This document shows, piece after piece, positions 40,770 through 49,632 of a stretch of 64,000 nucleotides of DNA. The position numbers and the translations under genes are program-made. The number at the start of each line of letters is the position of its first letter. Position 1 is the stretch's first letter. The DNA comes from Bacteroidales bacterium. Lineage in GTDB: Bacteria; Bacteroidota; Bacteroidia; Bacteroidales; UBA932. The stretch spans positions 1 through 64,000 of the forward strand of contig JAFZQO010000004.1 in NCBI GenBank assembly GCA_017620335.1. Direction: 5' to 3'. Under the pieces are notes generated by a model, which did not search any database, was not told where the DNA came from, and saw only the letters and a list, made by a program, of their open reading frames with translations.

Positions 40770-41390
40770 ATGCCACTGGATTTCCAACTTAACTCACAGA
40801 TGCACGAAGGCCTCGTGGAGGCCGGCTGCGACGAGGCGGGCAGGGGTCCGCTCGCCGGGCCGGTGTTCGCCGCCGCCGTCATACTGCCGGCGGACTTCCA
40901 CCACCCCCTCCTCAACGATTCCAAGCGCATGACGGAGCGGGCGCGCGAGGTCGTGCGCCCCATCATCGAGCAGGAGGCCGTGGCATGGGCCGTGGAGGCC
41001 GTTTCGCCGGAGGAGATTGACCGCATCAACATCCTGAACGCGTCCATTGCCGGTATGCAGAGGGCCGTCCTCCGCCTGTCGGTCAAGCCCGACGTGCTCC
41101 TGATTGACGGCAACCGCTTCAAGCCCATGCCTGGCTACATGCACGTGACCGTCGTCCACGGCGACGCGACCTACGCCAGCATCGCCGCCGCATCCGTCCT
41201 CGCCAAGACGTGGCGGGACGGGTTCATGCGCAAGATCGCCCTTGAGTACCCCCAGTACGGCTGGGAGCACAACATGGGCTATCCCACAAAGGAGCACATA
41301 GATGCCATCCGCGAGTACGGATATACCCCCTGGCACCGCATGAGCTTCCACCCCAAGGAACTGGAACCAACCTTATTCGACACGATATGA
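40770..41390 (+). CDS. rnhB: Ribonuclease HII
   Basis: This 206-residue enzyme removes RNA from RNA-DNA hybrids, including single ribonucleotides. The four acidic residues are in place: Asp20 and Glu21 in GCDEAGRGPLAGPVFAAAV, Asp in LLIDGNRFKPM, and Asp in VVHGDATYASIAAASVLAK; NDSKRMTERAREVV also fits. The C-terminus (YGWEHNMGYPTKEHIDAIREYGYTPWHRMSF) is standard. It is first gene of a tightly packed operon; its stop overlaps the ATG of the S46 peptidase gene (ATGA). Confidence 0.97.
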   Translation: MPLDFQLNSQMHEGLVEAGCDEAGRGPLAGPVFAAAVILPADFHHPLLNDSKRMTERAREVVRPIIEQEAVAWAVEAVSPEEIDRINILNASIAGMQRAVLRLSVKPDVLLIDGNRFKPMPGYMHVTVVHGDATYASIAAASVLAKTWRDGFMRKIALEYPQYGWEHNMGYPTKEHIDAIREYGYTPWHRMSFHPKELEPTLFDTI

Positions 41391-43534
41391 AAAGAATGAT
41401 CCTGACAATCGCTGCTGCCCTGACCCTCGCGGTCAGCGCCAGCGCTGACGAGGGCATGTGGCTGCTGCCGCTTCTCCAGAAGATGAATGCGCAGGCGATG
41501 GCCGACCTCGGCTGCCGCCTCACCCCGGAGCAGATCTACAGCATCAACAATTCCTCCCTCAAGGACGCGGTCGTCCACTTCGGAGGCGGCTGCACCGGAG
41601 AGATGATCTCCGACAAGGGCCTCGTCATCACCAACCACCATTGCGGCTACAGCAACATCCAGGCCCTCTCCACCCCGGAGCACAACTACCTGGAGGACGG
41701 CTACTGGGCCATGAACCTCAGCGAGGAACTTCCCGCACGCGGACTCAGCGTGACCTTCCTCGAGAGCATGACCGATGTCACCGACATCCTGCAGAAGGCC
41801 TATGACGCCGCATTGAAGCAGAACAAGAAGGCCGAGGACAAGGAGGAGCTCGCCGAGGCCGCCATGGAGGCCGCCGCCGAGGCGCTCGCCAACAAGGCCG
41901 AGGCTGACAATCCCCATTGCACCGCCCGCGTGACGAGCTTCTACAACGACAACGTCTTCTACCTCATCGTCTATAAGACCTACAGCGACGTACGTTTCGT
42001 CGGCGCTCCCCCCGCGTCGTCAGGCAAGTTCGGCGGCGAGACTGACAACTGGATGTGGCCCCGCCACACCTGCGACTTCTCCATGTTCCGCGTGTACGCC
42101 GGCCGTGACAACGAGCCCGCCGCCTACAGCCCGGACAACGTCCCCTACCGTCCCAAGAAGACTTTGGGAGTATCCCTGAAGGGATATCAGGACGGCGATT
42201 TCGCCATGATCATGGGCTATCCCGGACGCACCCAGCGCTTCCAGACCGCCGCCCAGCTCAAGCAGATGATCGCCAACCAGAGGGTCGCCATCGACGCCCG
42301 CACCGTCCGCCAGGACGTGATGTGGGACGCCCGCATGGCCGACCCTGAGGTCAACCTCCAGTACGCCAGCAAGTACGCCAGCTCCTCCAACGGCTGGAAG
42401 AAATGGCAGGGCGAGGAACTCGCGTTCGAGAAACTGAACATCATCGGCCGCGAGGAGCAGAAGGAAGCCGACTTCATGGACTGGGTCAACGCCAAGAAGA
42501 AGCGCCGCGAGGCCTATGGCAGCGCCATCCAGACCATAGCCGACGCAGTAGAGGCCTCCTCCGAGGCCAGCAAGGCCTACAACCTGCTCACCGAGAGCAT
42601 CTACCGCATCGAGGCCGTCGGCTTCGCGTCCAATTTCGCCAGCGCCTATTCCAGGGCTGCGGCCTCCGGAAAGGACGAGGCGGCGGCCATCTCTGATGCA
42701 ATTACCGCCACATCCAGGGTGTTCAAGGACTACAACGAGCCACTTGACCGCCGCGAGGGCGTGGCGCTCTTCAAGCATTATCTCGCCAACGTGAAACCCG
42801 AGGACAAGATCGCCATCGAAGGACTCGACGAGTCGCAGGTGGAGTCCTTCGTCAACTACCTTTTCGACAACACCGCATTCACCTCCGAGGAGAGGATGCG
42901 CGAGAAGCTCAAGAGCCTGGACGACTTCAGGCAGGACCCGGCGATCTACCTCTACAACGCCATTGCGGCCGTCGCCATGAAGCTTACCCCGGTCATCAAC
43001 GCGAGTTCCGGAGCCATCGCGGAGGCCAACAAGGCCTTCACCAAGGGCCTGATGGAGTGGAAGGCCGACGAGCCATCCTACCCCGACGCCAATAGCACGA
43101 TGCGCCTCACCTACGGCACGGTGAAGTCCTATTCCCCGAAGGACGGCGTGCTATACAAGCACTACACCACCCTCAAGGGTGTCATCGAGAAGGAGAACAA
43201 CGACGACTACGAGTTCCGTGTGCCCGCACGCCTGCATGAGATATACGTGACCAAGGATTACGGCCCGTACGCCAATGAAAAGGGCGAACTTCCCGCCTGC
43301 TTCCTCATCAACTGCGACATCACCGGAGGCAACTCCGGCTCGCCCGTGATGGATGCCGACGGCAACCTCATCGGCCTGGCCTTCGACGGCAACTGGGAGT
43401 CCATGTCCAGCGACGTGATGTTCGAGCCCGAACTGCAGCGCTGCATTTGCGTGGACATCCGCTACGTCCTCCTGCTCCTCGACAAGTTCGGCGGCGCGGG
43501 ATATCTCCTCGATGAAATGAACATTGTAAGATAA
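41387..43534 (+). CDS. S46 family dipeptidyl-peptidase (DPP7/DPP11)
   Basis: This is 715 residues with a signal peptide (MKRMILTIAAALTLAVSASA, mature DEGMW). The family triad is visible: His85 in VITNHHCGYSN, Asp in NWMWPRHTCDFSMFRVY (about 223), and Ser652 in DITGGNSGSPVMDADG. These periplasmic enzymes remove dipeptides from peptides that enter through the outer membrane. Gly in AFDGNWE, where acid-specific DPP11 enzymes are reported to carry an Arg, points to a DPP7-like preference for hydrophobic residues; this is an inference. It is coupled to rnhB upstream and to mrp downstream (TAATG overlap). Confidence 0.93.
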   Translation: MKRMILTIAAALTLAVSASADEGMWLLPLLQKMNAQAMADLGCRLTPEQIYSINNSSLKDAVVHFGGGCTGEMISDKGLVITNHHCGYSNIQALSTPEHNYLEDGYWAMNLSEELPARGLSVTFLESMTDVTDILQKAYDAALKQNKKAEDKEELAEAAMEAAAEALANKAEADNPHCTARVTSFYNDNVFYLIVYKTYSDVRFVGAPPASSGKFGGETDNWMWPRHTCDFSMFRVYAGRDNEPAAYSPDNVPYRPKKTLGVSLKGYQDGDFAMIMGYPGRTQRFQTAAQLKQMIANQRVAIDARTVRQDVMWDARMADPEVNLQYASKYASSSNGWKKWQGEELAFEKLNIIGREEQKEADFMDWVNAKKKRREAYGSAIQTIADAVEASSEASKAYNLLTESIYRIEAVGFASNFASAYSRAAASGKDEAAAISDAITATSRVFKDYNEPLDRREGVALFKHYLANVKPEDKIAIEGLDESQVESFVNYLFDNTAFTSEERMREKLKSLDDFRQDPAIYLYNAIAAVAMKLTPVINASSGAIAEANKAFTKGLMEWKADEPSYPDANSTMRLTYGTVKSYSPKDGVLYKHYTTLKGVIEKENNDDYEFRVPARLHEIYVTKDYGPYANEKGELPACFLINCDITGGNSGSPVMDADGNLIGLAFDGNWESMSSDVMFEPELQRCICVDIRYVLLLLDKFGGAGYLLDEMNIVR

Positions 43535-44607
43535 TGACTGAACAGGAAGTCTTGAAGGCGCTCGAGTGTGTGCGCCATCCCGGCAGGGGCGACAAGGACA
43601 TTGTCGCCCTTGGCATGGTGCACGCCGTGGAGGCCGCCGAAGGAAAGGTCACGGTCACGCTGGGTTTCCCGAAAAGGCGCGACCCGCTGACGGAGTACCT
43701 GGTGGGAAGCACCCGCGCCACCCTCAACAGGGAGTTCCCCGGAGTGGAGAACGAAGTGAAGACGGTCGTCGTCGACGAAGCCCCGGCCAAGAAAAAGACC
43801 AACGTGCTGGACCTTGACCTGGAGCAGGTCAAGGACATCAGGCACATCATCGGCATCGCCTCCGGCAAGGGCGGCGTCGGCAAGTCCACCGTTGCGGTGA
43901 ACCTTGCCGTCGCCCTGGCCCGCATGGGCTACAGGGTCGGCCTCGCGGACGCCGATGTGTACGGCCCCTCGGTGCCGGTGATGACCGGCACGGAGGGCCA
44001 CGTACCCGAGGCGATCGAGGAGGACGACGGGAAGCAGTGGATACTCCCCGCCGAGAAGTTCGGCGTCAAGTGGATGAGCATCGGCTATTTCGCCGACCGC
44101 GGCCAGGCGCTCATCTGGCGCGGGCCCATGGCCTGCAACGCATTGAAACAAATGATCCTGCAGGTGCAGTGGGGCGAACTCGACTTCCTTCTCATAGACA
44201 TGCCGCCGGGCACCGGCGACATCCACATCTCCCTCGTGCACGACATCCCGATGGAGGGTGCCGTCATCGTCACCACCCCTCAGAACGTCGCGCTCGCCGA
44301 TGTCGAGAAAGGCGTGAACATGTTCGGCAACAAAGGCGTGGACAAGCCCGTCTTCGGCATCATCGAGAACATGTCCTGGTTCACTCCCGAGGAGCATCCC
44401 GACGAGAGATACTACATCTTCGGGCAGGGAGGAGGCGTCGCCATGGCGCGGGCCCTGGGCGTGGACCTGCTGGGGCAGGTCCCGCTGGTCCAGGGCATCC
44501 GCGAGAGCGGCGATGAGGGCGAGCCCGTCGCGCTGGGCTCGCGCCCGGACGGCCTCGCTTTCCTGGAGATCGCCTCGCGTCTTGCCGAAAAACTCGAAAA
44601 GAAATGA
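43534..44607 (+). CDS. Mrp/NBP35-type P-loop ATPase for Fe-S cluster transfer
   Basis: This is 357 residues. An N-terminal MIP18/DUF59 domain (about 1-85, EVLKALECVRHPGRGDKDIVALGMVH) is joined to an Mrp ATPase with the deviant Walker A GKGGVGKST (111-119), DADVYGPSVPVMTG, IWRGPMACNALKQM, DFLLIDMPPGTGDIHISL and VIVTTPQNVALADVEKGVNMF. The C-terminal CxxC that binds the bridging cluster in many Mrp proteins is absent: after ENMSW comes FTPEEHPDERYYIFGQGGG. Such Cys-less forms seem common in this phylum. It probably loads Fe-S clusters in the cytoplasm. The stop overlaps the next start. Confidence 0.93.
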   Translation: MTEQEVLKALECVRHPGRGDKDIVALGMVHAVEAAEGKVTVTLGFPKRRDPLTEYLVGSTRATLNREFPGVENEVKTVVVDEAPAKKKTNVLDLDLEQVKDIRHIIGIASGKGGVGKSTVAVNLAVALARMGYRVGLADADVYGPSVPVMTGTEGHVPEAIEEDDGKQWILPAEKFGVKWMSIGYFADRGQALIWRGPMACNALKQMILQVQWGELDFLLIDMPPGTGDIHISLVHDIPMEGAVIVTTPQNVALADVEKGVNMFGNKGVDKPVFGIIENMSWFTPEEHPDERYYIFGQGGGVAMARALGVDLLGQVPLVQGIRESGDEGEPVALGSRPDGLAFLEIASRLAEKLEKK

Positions 44608-45200
44608 AACGGATACTGATCATAGCCGTCGCGGTACTGCTGAGCCTCGACGCATCCGCCCAGTTCCTGATACCCAAGGGCAAGTCGATGGTCGAAGCCT
44701 ACGGCCATATCAGCATGACGGAAGGGACCAATTATGCCGCCGGCGGCGCGGCCGTGCTGGGCATTCAGCATACTCCGGGATTCTACCTGGGCATAGGTGC
44801 CGGTCTGCGGTACGTCCATTCCGTCCATGTGACGGAAGAGGACCCCGCCTTAGGGACCAAGATCCATTATTACGGGGATGAGACCGTGGCCCCCATCTTC
44901 CTCCGCGCCCGCATCGGCCGCGTCAGGCCGGGAAAGATCCGGCCCTTCCTCACGGCCGACATCGGCGCGGCGGTAAACTTCAGTTCCGAGGGCAACACCA
45001 AGGGCTTTTTCTTCGAGCCGCAGATAGGCCTGGACCTTTCCAAAAACGTATATCTGGCCATGGGCGTGGACTTCCACCATTTCCTCGGCCGCTCCCTCGT
45101 CACCATCGGTGACGTCATCGACGTCGTCCGCGACAGCGAGCAGAAGGCAAGGGACATCATGGCCACCGGCCTTTCCCTCCACCTCGGATACAGCTTCTGA
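44604..45200 (+). CDS. Outer-membrane beta-barrel protein
   Basis: This is 198 residues with a signal peptide (MKRILIIAVAVLLSLDASAQ) and a series of alternating beta strands: GKSMVEAYGHISM, GFYLGIGAGLRYVHSVHV, VAPIFLRARIGRV, IRPFLTADIGAAVNF, GFFFEPQIGLDL, VYLAMGVDFHHF and ATGLSLHLGYSF, ending in an aromatic residue as outer-membrane barrels do. Probably eight strands. Function unknown. ATG overlaps the mrp stop (ATGA), and the DUF3810 gene follows after 2 bp. Confidence 0.82.
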   Translation: MKRILIIAVAVLLSLDASAQFLIPKGKSMVEAYGHISMTEGTNYAAGGAAVLGIQHTPGFYLGIGAGLRYVHSVHVTEEDPALGTKIHYYGDETVAPIFLRARIGRVRPGKIRPFLTADIGAAVNFSSEGNTKGFFFEPQIGLDLSKNVYLAMGVDFHHFLGRSLVTIGDVIDVVRDSEQKARDIMATGLSLHLGYSF

Positions 45201-45202
45201 CC

Positions 45203-46264
45203 ATGAAAGTACGGACCTCAGATATCATAGGGTTGGGGCTGTTGGCGTTCGTGGCGGCCTGCCGCTTCTCCGTACCCGTCGCTGATTTCTATGCGGAACG
45301 CTGTTATCCGGTTATCTCCTCCGCCCTCTCCCGACTGGCGGCGCTGGTCCCCTTCTCGCTGGAGGAGATCGTCGCAATAGTATTCATCCTAATCTTCATC
45401 ACGGTCCTCGTACGTTCCATCAAAAGGAAGGAAGGCTTCTTCCGCTGTCTGGGAAAGACCGGGCGCGTCGTCATGTGGCTCCTGGTCTGGGTCAATCTCG
45501 GCTGGTGCGGGAACTATTTCCGCACGCCGCTCTACACCCGCATGGAACTGGAGCCGGCACGTTTCGATGCCGAAGCCTTCGAAAGCTTCCTGTCGGAATA
45601 CACGGATATCCTGAACGGAAGCGCTGGAAGCCGGGCCACATGGGACAAGGAGTCCCTGGAGCAGGAGATCAAGGATTTCTATGCCGCTGAGGCCACGGCC
45701 TGCGGCTATACCGCTTTGCGGCCGTGGCAGCACGTCAAGAAACCCCTCATCAATCCCCTGTTCTCCGCAGTCACCATTCTCGGATGGATGGGACCTTTTT
45801 TCTGCGAGACCCAAGTCAATCTTGACCTCCCCGAACTGGAGTATCCTTCCGTCCTCGCCCACGAGACGGCCCATCTTACAGGAGTCACCGGCGAGGGCGA
45901 GGCCAACTACTGGGCCTACGCCTTCTGCCGCCAGTCCGACAACCCCTCGGTCCGCTACAGCGGCTGCATGGAGATTTTCCCTTACGTCGCCGTCAACGCC
46001 AGGGCACTGCTGTCAGAAGAGCAGTATAACGCCTGGCTGGCAAAAGTCTCTCCCTGTGCCAAGGAAGACTACAATGCCATCCAGGAGTTCTGGGACGGGA
46101 AAAGGGTGCGCTTCATCGAGAACGTCCAGCGGACTTTGATGGACATGTTCCTCCGCTCCAAAGGCATCTCCGACGGCGCCAAAAATTATCAGGGCGTCAT
46201 CGGCATCATCATGACCATGGACGCCCGCCGCACCCTTGCAGGCGGGGAAAGGGTGTCAATTTGA
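45203..46264 (+). CDS. DUF3810 family membrane protein, putative zinc metallopeptidase
   Basis: This is 353 residues with three membrane helices near the N-terminus (about 7-22, 53-72, 88-103). A large domain follows that contains the zincin motif HETAH (220-224), with Glu232 in TGEGEANYWAY as a possible third ligand. The surroundings (YPSVLAHETAHLTGVTGEGEAN) are characteristic of DUF3810, a Bacteroidetes family of unknown function. By its motif it should be a membrane-bound peptidase; the side of the membrane is not certain. It is last gene of the rnhB operon, and its stop overlaps the rsmA stop by 9 bp. Confidence 0.87.
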   Translation: MKVRTSDIIGLGLLAFVAACRFSVPVADFYAERCYPVISSALSRLAALVPFSLEEIVAIVFILIFITVLVRSIKRKEGFFRCLGKTGRVVMWLLVWVNLGWCGNYFRTPLYTRMELEPARFDAEAFESFLSEYTDILNGSAGSRATWDKESLEQEIKDFYAAEATACGYTALRPWQHVKKPLINPLFSAVTILGWMGPFFCETQVNLDLPELEYPSVLAHETAHLTGVTGEGEANYWAYAFCRQSDNPSVRYSGCMEIFPYVAVNARALLSEEQYNAWLAKVSPCAKEDYNAIQEFWDGKRVRFIENVQRTLMDMFLRSKGISDGAKNYQGVIGIIMTMDARRTLAGGERVSI

Positions 46265-47053
46265 GAGGAGGTCCTGGAAGCGGCGGGTGAGGGAGACGAA
46301 GTCGTCGACGCCGAGGCGTTCGGCGCGGAGGTCGAAGACCGGGTCCGCGAAGAAGGCCGAGGCGTCAGCGCCCGACGGCAGAAGGGGCTTCAGGGCGTTG
46401 CGGAGGGTCTTGCGGCGCTGGTTGAAGGCGGTCTTGACGACGGTCTTGAAGAGTTTCTCGTCGCAGCCGAGGTCGGTGCGGGAGTTGCGGGTGAGGCGGA
46501 TGACGGCCGAACGGACCTTAGGCGGGGGGCTGAAGGCCCCCGGGCCGACGGTGAGGACGTATTCAATGTCGTACCAGGCCTGCAGCAGCACGGAAAGGAT
46601 GCCATAGGTCTTGGAACCGGGCCCTTCGGCGATGCGGTCCGCCACCTCCTTCTGGATCATGCAGACGACCTCCGGGACGTGGTCCTTGTCGTCCAGGATC
46701 TTGAAGAAGATCTGCGAGGAGATGTTGTACGGGAAATTCCCGATGATTCGGTACGGGCCCTTGAAGAACTTCGAGATATTCAGCTTGAGGTAGTCGCCCT
46801 CTATTAGGCGGCCCTGCATGCCGTTGAAATGCGTCAGCAGATACTCAACCGACTCAGTATCAATCTCTATCATCATCGGATCCAGGTCCTCGCGCTTGAG
46901 GAGATACTGGGTCAGGACGCCCATGCCGGGTCCGATCTCGAGGACCTCCCGCGGAGCGGACGGGTCCTCGCGCAGGGCCCGGACTATCGCCTGCGCGATA
47001 CCCTGGTCCGTCAGGAAATGTTGTCCGAGGGCTTTCTTAGCTCTGACTTCCAT
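46256..47053 (-). CDS. rsmA: 16S rRNA dimethyladenosine transferase
   Basis: This 265-residue enzyme dimethylates A1518 and A1519 of 16S rRNA. It begins MEVRAKKALGQHFLTDQGIAQAIV. The S-adenosylmethionine site is EVLEIGPGMGVLTQYLL and IEIDTESVEYLL, and the target-base motif is NFPYNISSQIFFKIL. PRVKRSAVIRL-type residues (PPPKVRSAVIRLTRN) and a C-terminal helical domain are present. ATG 47053 is preferred because the family starts just before KKALGQHF; it lies 17 bp inside the end of the yfhO-like gene, so translation is coupled. Confidence 0.97.
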   Translation of the reverse strand: MEVRAKKALGQHFLTDQGIAQAIVRALREDPSAPREVLEIGPGMGVLTQYLLKREDLDPMMIEIDTESVEYLLTHFNGMQGRLIEGDYLKLNISKFFKGPYRIIGNFPYNISSQIFFKILDDKDHVPEVVCMIQKEVADRIAEGPGSKTYGILSVLLQAWYDIEYVLTVGPGAFSPPPKVRSAVIRLTRNSRTDLGCDEKLFKTVVKTAFNQRRKTLRNALKPLLPSGADASAFFADPVFDLRAERLGVDDFVSLTRRFQDLLSN

Positions 47054-49631
47054 CTTCTTTCCTAGACGGGTAAACAATCACCCCGGCGGCAGCCAGGAGA
47101 AGCAGCAGGATGATGAATATCGACGATGCCCTGGAGACTGCGGCGCTCTCCGAGACCGACTTCGGGTCGAAGCGCATGACCAGTTCATGCTCGCCGGCGG
47201 GCAGGACCGCGGCGCGGAGGATCCAGTCGACGCGCAGCACCGGCACCTCCGCGCCGGTGTCCGCCAGCCAGGCGTGCCATCCCTCCGGATAATATACCTC
47301 GCTGAAGACTGCCATGCGGTCCCCGTCCGTACTGTACTTGAAGTGCAGTTCGTTCGGGGCATAGGAGGTCATGGCGATGGTGTCGCGGGGGGCGGGGGCG
47401 CCGAAGGCGCCGGCAGCCGCCGCGTCGGCGGGCTCGAGGACCGCGCTGTGGCGCAGGTCCGTCTCCCCGACGAGCGCAAGCGCCTCGTCGGGTCCGCCCG
47501 CCGCCACTGTCCCGTCCACGAACCACGCATTGCCGTACGCGTTGCTATTCACAGCGGGCATGTTCTCATCCCCGAGGATGATGTATTTCAGGTTGAGGGC
47601 CGACATTACCGGGAGTTCGGGAAGGGCGTCTTCCAACTCTGACACGGTAGCGGCGCCGTTGGCGACGGTGTAAATGGACTGCACCTCAGGGATCAGGTAC
47701 TTGGATATCAGTTCCTGATACCTCTGGAGCTTGGCGGGGCTGTATCCGCCAATGTTCTTGTGCCAGTAGGAACGTCTGGAGCTGTTGAACGGATCCACCG
47801 TCAGGTCCAGGACGCGGTAGGACACTGCGTCGTCCTCCAGTATGATTTCGTCGACGGCGGTCTTGTTGAACTGGCTGTTGAACGAGCGCGGGGTCACGAA
47901 GTCGTCCCCCGAAAGATAGCGCTTCCCGACTACGAAAAGGTCCACGAGAACCAGTGCGCAGACGAGCAGCGCAGCCGTGCGGCGGCGGGCGAAGGCCGCC
48001 TCGCGGCCCGCCGCCGTCTTCTGGTCGAAGCTCTTCTTCGCCCCTTTCGGGACCATGTAGCCCCACATTATCAGCAGGAAAGCCGCCGAAATCAGCAGCA
48101 GCGAGCGCAGCGCGTCGGTGCGGAGCAGATAGCGCCTGTCGGCCTGGAAGGCCTCGACGAGTATGTCCTGCTGCCCTTCATCCACGCTGCCGGTGAACGA
48201 CCCGGCGAGCGACGGGATCAGAAGCATCAGCAGGCAGAATCCTCCCGTTATCAGATAGGCGGCAAGGCCTTTCTTCCTGAATGCAAGGGCATCCACCTCC
48301 CCTTTCAGGATGCGGTCAAGTGCCAGGAATCCCAGCACCGGCAAAGTCGTCTGGAGGACTATCAGGGCCATGGACACCGTCCTGAACTTGTTGTAGAACG
48401 GCAGATGGTCGTAGGAGAACTTGGTGAACCACATCAGATGGCTTCCCAGCGCCAGCAGGATGGCCAGCAGGGTGCAGATGATCACCCACCACTTGTCCTT
48501 CGGCCTGCAAAGGAAAAGCCCAAGGATGAAGAGGAATACCGTAATGGCGCCCATGTACATCGGCCCCGCCGTGAATGGCTGCGGGCCCCAGTACAAAGGC
48601 AGCGCCTTGGCAATCTCCTTATAATCAGGATATCCGGCCTCCTTGAACAACTGAGCGGTCTCCGAATGTTTCGGGTCTATGGCTCCGCTGGACGAACCGC
48701 CGTTGAAGTTCGGGATCATGAGGTTCGGAAGCTCCTCCCAGCCGTAGGACCACGCCGTGGCGTAGTCGAGGGTCAGGCCACCGGCGGCGTTGCTCGCGGA
48801 AGCGAGCTCCGAGCCGCCGCGCATGGACTGGGACGTGTACTTGTACACCGGCACCAGCTTGTTGGCGTTGGTGGCGATACCTGCCAGTCCCATGAGCAGC
48901 AGCAGCGCGGAAGCGGCGAAGAACCGCCCGAGCAGGCCCCTCCGGGCCTTGTCGGCAACCAGCCGCACGAACAGCACCAGCGCGTAAATGACAAGCATCA
49001 GCGCCAGGTAGTAGGTAATCTGCTGATGGTTGGCCTTGACCTGGAAACTCACCGCAAACGCGAACAGCACGGCCCCCAGCAAAGTCCCGGGCAGCCAGTC
49101 CTTCCAACTCTTCCCTTCCTTGAAAGCCTTGCGGTATGTAAACACGAACGCGGCCAGAGCCCACGGCAGGAACGCGATGGCCTGCATCTTGGTATTATGA
49201 CCGACCTGGATGATTTGGAAATTGTAGGAGCAGAAAGCCACCGCCACTGCGCCGCCGGCAGCCAGCAGGGTGTCGACCCCTAGTGACAGCAGCAGCAGGA
49301 AACCGCCCAGCAGGGCTATGAACAGGTAGGTCGCCGGCCTCTTGCCCGTCAGCAGGGCGTCGTAGATGGCCTGCGTCCAGTCGCCCTTTCGCGGCGCCGA
49401 TATGGTCGTCGTAGGCATGCCGCCGAACATCGCGTCCGTCCATGAGGTCGGATCGTCGGGATGGGCCTTGTTCCATTCGTTCATCTCGTGGGACATCCCG
49501 ACATAGCCGGAAATGTCGCTCTGGTTCACGATCTTTCCGCTCAGCACCTGGGGCACGAAGGCGTACGCGGCGACGAGGAAAAACAGCACTATAAGCGCGT
49601 AGGGCAGTATTTTTTTCAGGTCTATCTTCAT
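47037..49631 (-). CDS. YfhO family membrane protein
   Basis: This is 864 residues with about twelve hydrophobic helices and two soluble parts. The N-terminal part has SDISGYVGMSHEMNEWNKAHPDDPTSWTDAMFGGMPT, the acidic loop after helix 1 that GT-C-type glycosyltransferases share. The membrane core spans about 95-540. The C-terminal periplasmic domain (about 580-820) ends before a last helix (about 835-855). In Firmicutes YfhO is linked to glycosylation of lipoteichoic acid; in Bacteroidales the family is common but its acceptor is unknown. It lies in the unit mutS-yfhO-rsmA, one base after mutS (TAATATG). Confidence 0.88.
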   Translation of the reverse strand: MKIDLKKILPYALIVLFFLVAAYAFVPQVLSGKIVNQSDISGYVGMSHEMNEWNKAHPDDPTSWTDAMFGGMPTTTISAPRKGDWTQAIYDALLTGKRPATYLFIALLGGFLLLLSLGVDTLLAAGGAVAVAFCSYNFQIIQVGHNTKMQAIAFLPWALAAFVFTYRKAFKEGKSWKDWLPGTLLGAVLFAFAVSFQVKANHQQITYYLALMLVIYALVLFVRLVADKARRGLLGRFFAASALLLLMGLAGIATNANKLVPVYKYTSQSMRGGSELASASNAAGGLTLDYATAWSYGWEELPNLMIPNFNGGSSSGAIDPKHSETAQLFKEAGYPDYKEIAKALPLYWGPQPFTAGPMYMGAITVFLFILGLFLCRPKDKWWVIICTLLAILLALGSHLMWFTKFSYDHLPFYNKFRTVSMALIVLQTTLPVLGFLALDRILKGEVDALAFRKKGLAAYLITGGFCLLMLLIPSLAGSFTGSVDEGQQDILVEAFQADRRYLLRTDALRSLLLISAAFLLIMWGYMVPKGAKKSFDQKTAAGREAAFARRRTAALLVCALVLVDLFVVGKRYLSGDDFVTPRSFNSQFNKTAVDEIILEDDAVSYRVLDLTVDPFNSSRRSYWHKNIGGYSPAKLQRYQELISKYLIPEVQSIYTVANGAATVSELEDALPELPVMSALNLKYIILGDENMPAVNSNAYGNAWFVDGTVAAGGPDEALALVGETDLRHSAVLEPADAAAAGAFGAPAPRDTIAMTSYAPNELHFKYSTDGDRMAVFSEVYYPEGWHAWLADTGAEVPVLRVDWILRAAVLPAGEHELVMRFDPKSVSESAAVSRASSIFIILLLLLAAAGVIVYPSRKEDGSQS

Positions 49632-49632
49632 A

